Source: J061 sp003695725 [NCBI: Candidatus Schekmanbacteria bacterium] (lineage in GTDB: Bacteria > Schekmanbacteria > GWA2-38-11). From it: DNA of 8,257 bases. This document shows, piece after piece, positions 5,213-8,257 of the stretch. Below the pieces are notes generated by a model. That model did not search any database, was not told where the DNA came from, and saw only the letters and a program-made list of their open reading frames with translations. The DNA lies in assembly GCA_003695725.1 (NCBI GenBank), contig RFHX01000063.1:1-8257 (forward strand). The letters are read 5' to 3'. Position 1 is the stretch's first letter. Each line of letters begins with the position of its first letter. The position numbers and the translations under genes are program-made.

Positions 5213-6520
5213 ATGCAAACACTTATAAAAAAAAAAAAAAAGGGGATAATTACTGATAGTGTAAAGTCGGTGTCTCTATACGAAGGGGTATCCCCGGAGG
5301 AGATTGCTGCAAAGATCATCGAAGGCAAGGTAATTATTCCTTACAACAGCAAAAGAAAAAAGAAGATTGAACCAAGGGGAGTAGGGGAGGGATTGTTTAC
5401 TAAAGTAAACGCAAACATAGGAACATCTCCTGAACGAGAAAAGATCGATGATGAAATCAAGAAGGTCAAAGTAGCCATATCTGCTGGAGCGGACTCCATA
5501 ATGGACTTGAGTACCGGGAAAAATGCACGCAAGACTTTAAAAAGAGTTATTGCAGAAAGCAATGTAATGGTGGGGACAGTTCCTATATACCTTGCAGCAG
5601 TTGATGCTTTCAATAGCGAAAAATCCATAAAGGATATAACAAAAGAAGATTTTTTCCGTGCTGTAGAAGAACAGTTAAAAGAAGGAGTTGATTTTGTCAC
5701 GATTCACTGTGGCATAACACTGCGTACTCTTGAATCTCTAAAAACAAGCGGAAGGATAACAGGTATCGTAAGTCGAGGTGGTTCTATACTCGCAAAATGG
5801 ATGACACATAATGAAAGAGAAAATCCTTTCTATGAAGATTATAGCCGTCTCGTTGAACTTTTAAAGAAATATGATGCCGCAATAAGCTTGGGTGATGGCT
5901 TGAGACCCGGATGTTTGGCAGATGCAACGGATAGGCCGCAAGTGCAGGAATTGGTTCATCTTGGAGAATTGGCAAAGGAAGCCTTTGAGGAAGGTGTACA
6001 GGTTATGATTGAAGGTCCGGGACATGTTCCCCTTGACCAAATTGAAACAAATATCAAACTTCAGAAAAAGATGTGCAATGGTGCTCCTTTCTATGTATTG
6101 GGCCCGCTTGTTACTGATATAGCGCCGGGTTATGACCATATTACATCTGCAATAGGCGGAGCTTATGCAGGTATGTATGGGGCAGATTTTCTATGCTATG
6201 TGACACCTTCTGAGCATCTTCGACTGCCAACTGTAGAAGATGTGAAAGAAGCTGTAATTGTGGCGAGGATAGCTGCTCATGCAGCAGATATAGCAAAAGG
6301 CAAAAAAGGTGCTATTGAGCGCGATAACCAAATGGCTGCAGCAAGGAAACGGCTTGATTGGGATAAGCAGATTGAGCTGTCAATTGATCCGGAAAAAGCA
6401 TCAAATATGAGAAAATCATCGATGCCCCAATCTCCTGATGTGTGCACTATGTGTGGGGTTTTTTGTTCTATGAAAGAAAATCCACAAGAGGATATTGAGA
6501 AAAAACGAAAAATGAAATGA
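5213..6520 (+). CDS. thiC: ThiC, HMP-P synthase (radical SAM)
   Basis: ThiC rearranges aminoimidazole ribotide to HMP-P, the thiamin pyrimidine, by radical SAM chemistry. At 435 residues this is the short form without the long N-terminal extension of proteobacterial ThiC. Core motifs are intact: NANIGTSP (66-73), AGADSIMDLSTG (91-102), DGLRPGCLADATD (228-240), IEGPGHVPLDQIETN (266-280), LGPLVTDIAPGYDHITSAIG (296-315) and YVTPSEHL (329-336). The cluster cysteines are C411, C414 and C418, CX2CX3C, one residue shorter than the familiar CX2CX4C. The ATG at 5213 is the only start after an in-frame stop at 5177. AGGAGAAGGA ends 12 bases upstream, and a second AGGA (5207-5210) is too close. Codons 5-10 lie in a run of 15 A. 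A ThiC-like paralogue such as BzaF is less likely given the operon. Confidence 0.95.
   Translation: MQTLIKKKKKGIITDSVKSVSLYEGVSPEEIAAKIIEGKVIIPYNSKRKKKIEPRGVGEGLFTKVNANIGTSPEREKIDDEIKKVKVAISAGADSIMDLSTGKNARKTLKRVIAESNVMVGTVPIYLAAVDAFNSEKSIKDITKEDFFRAVEEQLKEGVDFVTIHCGITLRTLESLKTSGRITGIVSRGGSILAKWMTHNERENPFYEDYSRLVELLKKYDAAISLGDGLRPGCLADATDRPQVQELVHLGELAKEAFEEGVQVMIEGPGHVPLDQIETNIKLQKKMCNGAPFYVLGPLVTDIAPGYDHITSAIGGAYAGMYGADFLCYVTPSEHLRLPTVEDVKEAVIVARIAAHAADIAKGKKGAIERDNQMAAARKRLDWDKQIELSIDPEKASNMRKSSMPQSPDVCTMCGVFCSMKENPQEDIEKKRKMK
5227..5241 (+). repeat. Fifteen-adenine homopolymer within thiC
   Basis: Fifteen consecutive A bases encode part of Ile5 and the lysine run at residues 6-10, and are followed by GGGG. 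A gain or loss not divisible by three meets TAA (5247-5249) in one frame or TGA (5254-5256) in the other. Long A runs are prone to replication and transcription slippage and to read errors. Confidence 0.9.
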
Positions 6521-6549
6521 TTGTATAACTAAACTATCGCAATATTGAT

Positions 6550-8025
6550 ATGAAAAGGAATATTATTTTCTTGAAGATACTTTCCTTGTTGCTCTTTGGC
6601 TTCATATTGTGGAATGGTGTGCAAGGTGATTTGTATGGCAAAAAAAACAGGGAAAAGATATGGCTTGAACTCAATAATCCAAAATCTCTCGTCAAATTGG
6701 ATGAAAATAAAGTACCTCTTTCCTTTGTTCCTCTCGTGAATAATTTTTATAAAGCAGTGGTGAATATAAATACTGTTTTTCTCAGCAAGGAAGATGATTC
6801 ATACCATAACTTTTTGAAATCAGAAGAAGAAGAAGGAATTCCCTTTGATGACCTTTTAGAGAATTTCAATAAGAAAGATAGAAGCAAATATTATCGAAGG
6901 GTCAACTTGGGGTCAGGTTTTGTTATAAATCCCGATGGCTATATTCTGACTAACAATCATGTAATCAAGGGTGCCACCAAGATCAATGTAACATTTTGGA
7001 ATAAAGAGGAATATGAAGCCCGCATTATTGGACGAGATGTTGACAATGACATTGCACTGCTGAAGATTGATGTTACAAAAAAGATAAATTATGTTCCTCT
7101 TGGCAGTTCCAACCTGTTGAATGTAGGTGAATGGGTTGTGGCAATTGGCAATCCTTATGGTTTGAGCCATTCGATTACAGCAGGGATTGTGAGTGCAAAA
7201 GGTCGAATAATAGGCATTGACCCCGTCCATACATTCATTCAGACAGATGCTGCCATAAATCCTGGCAACAGTGGAGGTCCTTTATTCAATATTTATGGTG
7301 AGGTAGTTGGAATAAACACAGCGATTATTGCAAACGGAACAGGTATAGGCTTTGCAATTCCTGTGGACAGAGTAAAAAGAGTATTGGAAAAGATTGTTCC
7401 GGAAAATTCGATAGACAGGTCATGGTTGGGGATAAGAATTCAACCCTTGGATAAATTGATGTCAAAAAGTTTTGGAATAAAGGGAAGGAAGGGTGTGTTG
7501 GTTGGCGATGTTGTATTGGGGAGTCCTGCAAACAGAGCAGGTATAAAGACTGGTGATGTGATTTTTGCATTCAATGGTAAGGAAGTAACTTCATGCAGAC
7601 AACTTTTTTTTCAAGTTGAAAAATCAGCCCCTGATTCTCCTTCGGAAGTTCAGATTTACCGCAATGGATCTTTGAAAACGATTCAAGTTGTTCCTGAAAA
7701 GATATCAAGAAGATTTATTGTGCGCTCCTCTGCCGACTTGACAAATTTATTGGGAATTGAAGTGGAAGAGATACCTAATGGATATTTTCCTGAAAAAGAA
7801 AGAAAGATAGAGGGAGTCTTTGTAAAAACAGTTGACAGGGGAAGTGTGGCTTATCGAGCAGGAATAAATGAAGGCGACATAGTGATGTGGATAAATGGAA
7901 GAGACATAAGAAATTTAGAGGAATTTGATAAAACAATAGACTTTCTCGAGAAATATGAAAATATAGTTTTTCTTCTTTATAGAAATGGTCATACCTTTTA
8001 TTCAGTTGCGTCAAGGAAAGGTTGA
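6550..8025 (+). CDS. htrA: HtrA/DegP-family serine protease with two PDZ domains
   Basis: An exported trypsin-like protease/chaperone for misfolded envelope proteins. Residues 1 to about 26 are a signal peptide or anchor (KRN followed by the hydrophobic stretch IIFLKILSLLLFGFIL). The protease domain spans roughly 60-285. The catalytic triad is H137 in LTNNHVIKG, D167 in NDIALLKID and S241 in NPGNSGGPLFN. PFDDLLENF (98-106) fits the LA loop seen in DegQ/DegP. PDZ1 covers about 291-385 (SPANRAGIKTGDVI) and PDZ2 about 400-487 (GSVAYRAGINEGDIV). At 491 residues the length is typical. The ATG at 6550 is fixed by the signal peptide, but no Shine-Dalgarno is visible. It starts 29 bases after thiC with no terminator between, so it may be co-transcribed with the thiamin genes; no functional link is evident. 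Confidence 0.95.
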   Translation: MKRNIIFLKILSLLLFGFILWNGVQGDLYGKKNREKIWLELNNPKSLVKLDENKVPLSFVPLVNNFYKAVVNINTVFLSKEDDSYHNFLKSEEEEGIPFDDLLENFNKKDRSKYYRRVNLGSGFVINPDGYILTNNHVIKGATKINVTFWNKEEYEARIIGRDVDNDIALLKIDVTKKINYVPLGSSNLLNVGEWVVAIGNPYGLSHSITAGIVSAKGRIIGIDPVHTFIQTDAAINPGNSGGPLFNIYGEVVGINTAIIANGTGIGFAIPVDRVKRVLEKIVPENSIDRSWLGIRIQPLDKLMSKSFGIKGRKGVLVGDVVLGSPANRAGIKTGDVIFAFNGKEVTSCRQLFFQVEKSAPDSPSEVQIYRNGSLKTIQVVPEKISRRFIVRSSADLTNLLGIEVEEIPNGYFPEKERKIEGVFVKTVDRGSVAYRAGINEGDIVMWINGRDIRNLEEFDKTIDFLEKYENIVFLLYRNGHTFYSVASRKG

Positions 8026-8026
8026 T

Positions 8027-8239
8027 TTATTTTTCAGAGAGTTTTTCTTCAATATCAATATTTTGAGCAATTAGCACTTTTACAGGTTCTTTTTTGACCT
8101 GAGTATCCTTCTTTTTTTTATTCAGAGGATTTAATAAAATCAACCACAATAGAAGAACAGCAATTATAGAAAAGAGAAGAATTTTATCATTGTATCTCTG
8201 TGGCTTGACGTAAAATTTCCCTTATTTCTTGTCGGGCAT
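8027..8239 (-). pseudogene. Possible small membrane protein frame interrupted by TAA
   Basis: On the minus strand, a frame from ATG (8239-8237) reads MPDKK, then TAA (8224-8222). It continues open for 64 codons to a TAA at 8029-8027. The continuing part looks protein-like: a basic start (GKFYVKPQRYNDK), a hydrophobic helix (ILLFSIIAVLLLWLI) and a charged, lysine-rich tail ending EEKLSEK. No ATG, GTG or TTG follows the first TAA until codons inside the helix. Explanations are a nonsense mutation (CAA or GAA to TAA), a sequence error, the tail of a longer gene entering from beyond 8257 (the frame is open to the edge), or chance. A TATAAT (complement of 8249-8254) lies nine bases before the ATG. 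It ends one base after the htrA stop, convergently. I recognise no family. Confidence 0.35.
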
Positions 8240-8257
8240 AGAAAATCTATTATATCC

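Noticed and set aside
5341-5700. 119-codon minus-strand open frame opposite thiC
   Set aside because: It is a shadow of a well-conserved thiC reading frame with no recognisable protein character and no supporting ribosome site.
8168-8257. Second minus-strand frame open from the window edge (ends SHRDTMIKFFSFL)
   Set aside because: About 29 codons, no recognisable motif, and it competes with the better-looking membrane-protein frame; too short to support as a gene end.

Overview
This is an AT-rich bacterial window whose core is a thiamin (vitamin B1) biosynthesis operon controlled by a TPP riboswitch. Sigma70-like promoters, a bacterial-type riboswitch terminator, Shine-Dalgarno sites and a secreted HtrA protease point to a bacterium, probably with a periplasm. 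The ThiD-ThiN fusion (best known from archaea and some deep-branching or anaerobic bacteria), the short ThiC and a free-standing MetH-activation-domain protein suggest an anaerobic, probably uncultured lineage. I cannot place it more precisely from sequence alone.

Layout. 152-1015 (+) encodes an unrecognised membrane protein with a PH-like segment and a four-cysteine zinc ribbon. It converges on 1093-1770 (-), a stand-alone B12-dependent methionine synthase reactivation domain. Two divergent promoters follow (1801-1829 on minus, 1860-1887 on plus). The plus promoter fires straight into a TPP aptamer (about 1894-1979) and an intrinsic terminator (2004-2037). Then come thiS, thiG, a thiE/tenI-family gene, thiDN, a 150-nt gap, thiC and an htrA-type protease with two PDZ domains. 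The last 230 bases hold no intact gene. They carry what looks like a small membrane-protein frame on the minus strand, interrupted by a TAA.

How the genes work together. ThiC makes the HMP-P pyrimidine from AIR. The ThiD half of ThiDN phosphorylates it to HMP-PP. ThiS (sulfur carrier) and ThiG (thiazole synthase) make the thiazole. The ThiN half of ThiDN can join the two moieties. The ThiE-like protein has lost residues that true ThiE enzymes use for Mg2+ and substrate binding, while ThiN keeps its key Arg and His. I therefore suspect the ThiE-like protein is a TenI-type thiazole tautomerase. ThiF, ThiO/ThiH and ThiL are not in the window.

Most notable points: (1) an 18-position alternative helix between the 5' part of the aptamer and the terminator, which supplies a plausible antiterminator; (2) the ThiE-like/ThiN pairing; (3) a run of 15 A within the first codons of thiC, with stops close behind it in both other frames; (4) a CX2CX3C rather than CX2CX4C cluster motif in ThiC. 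I saw no CRISPR array, tRNA, rRNA, IS element or phage gene.
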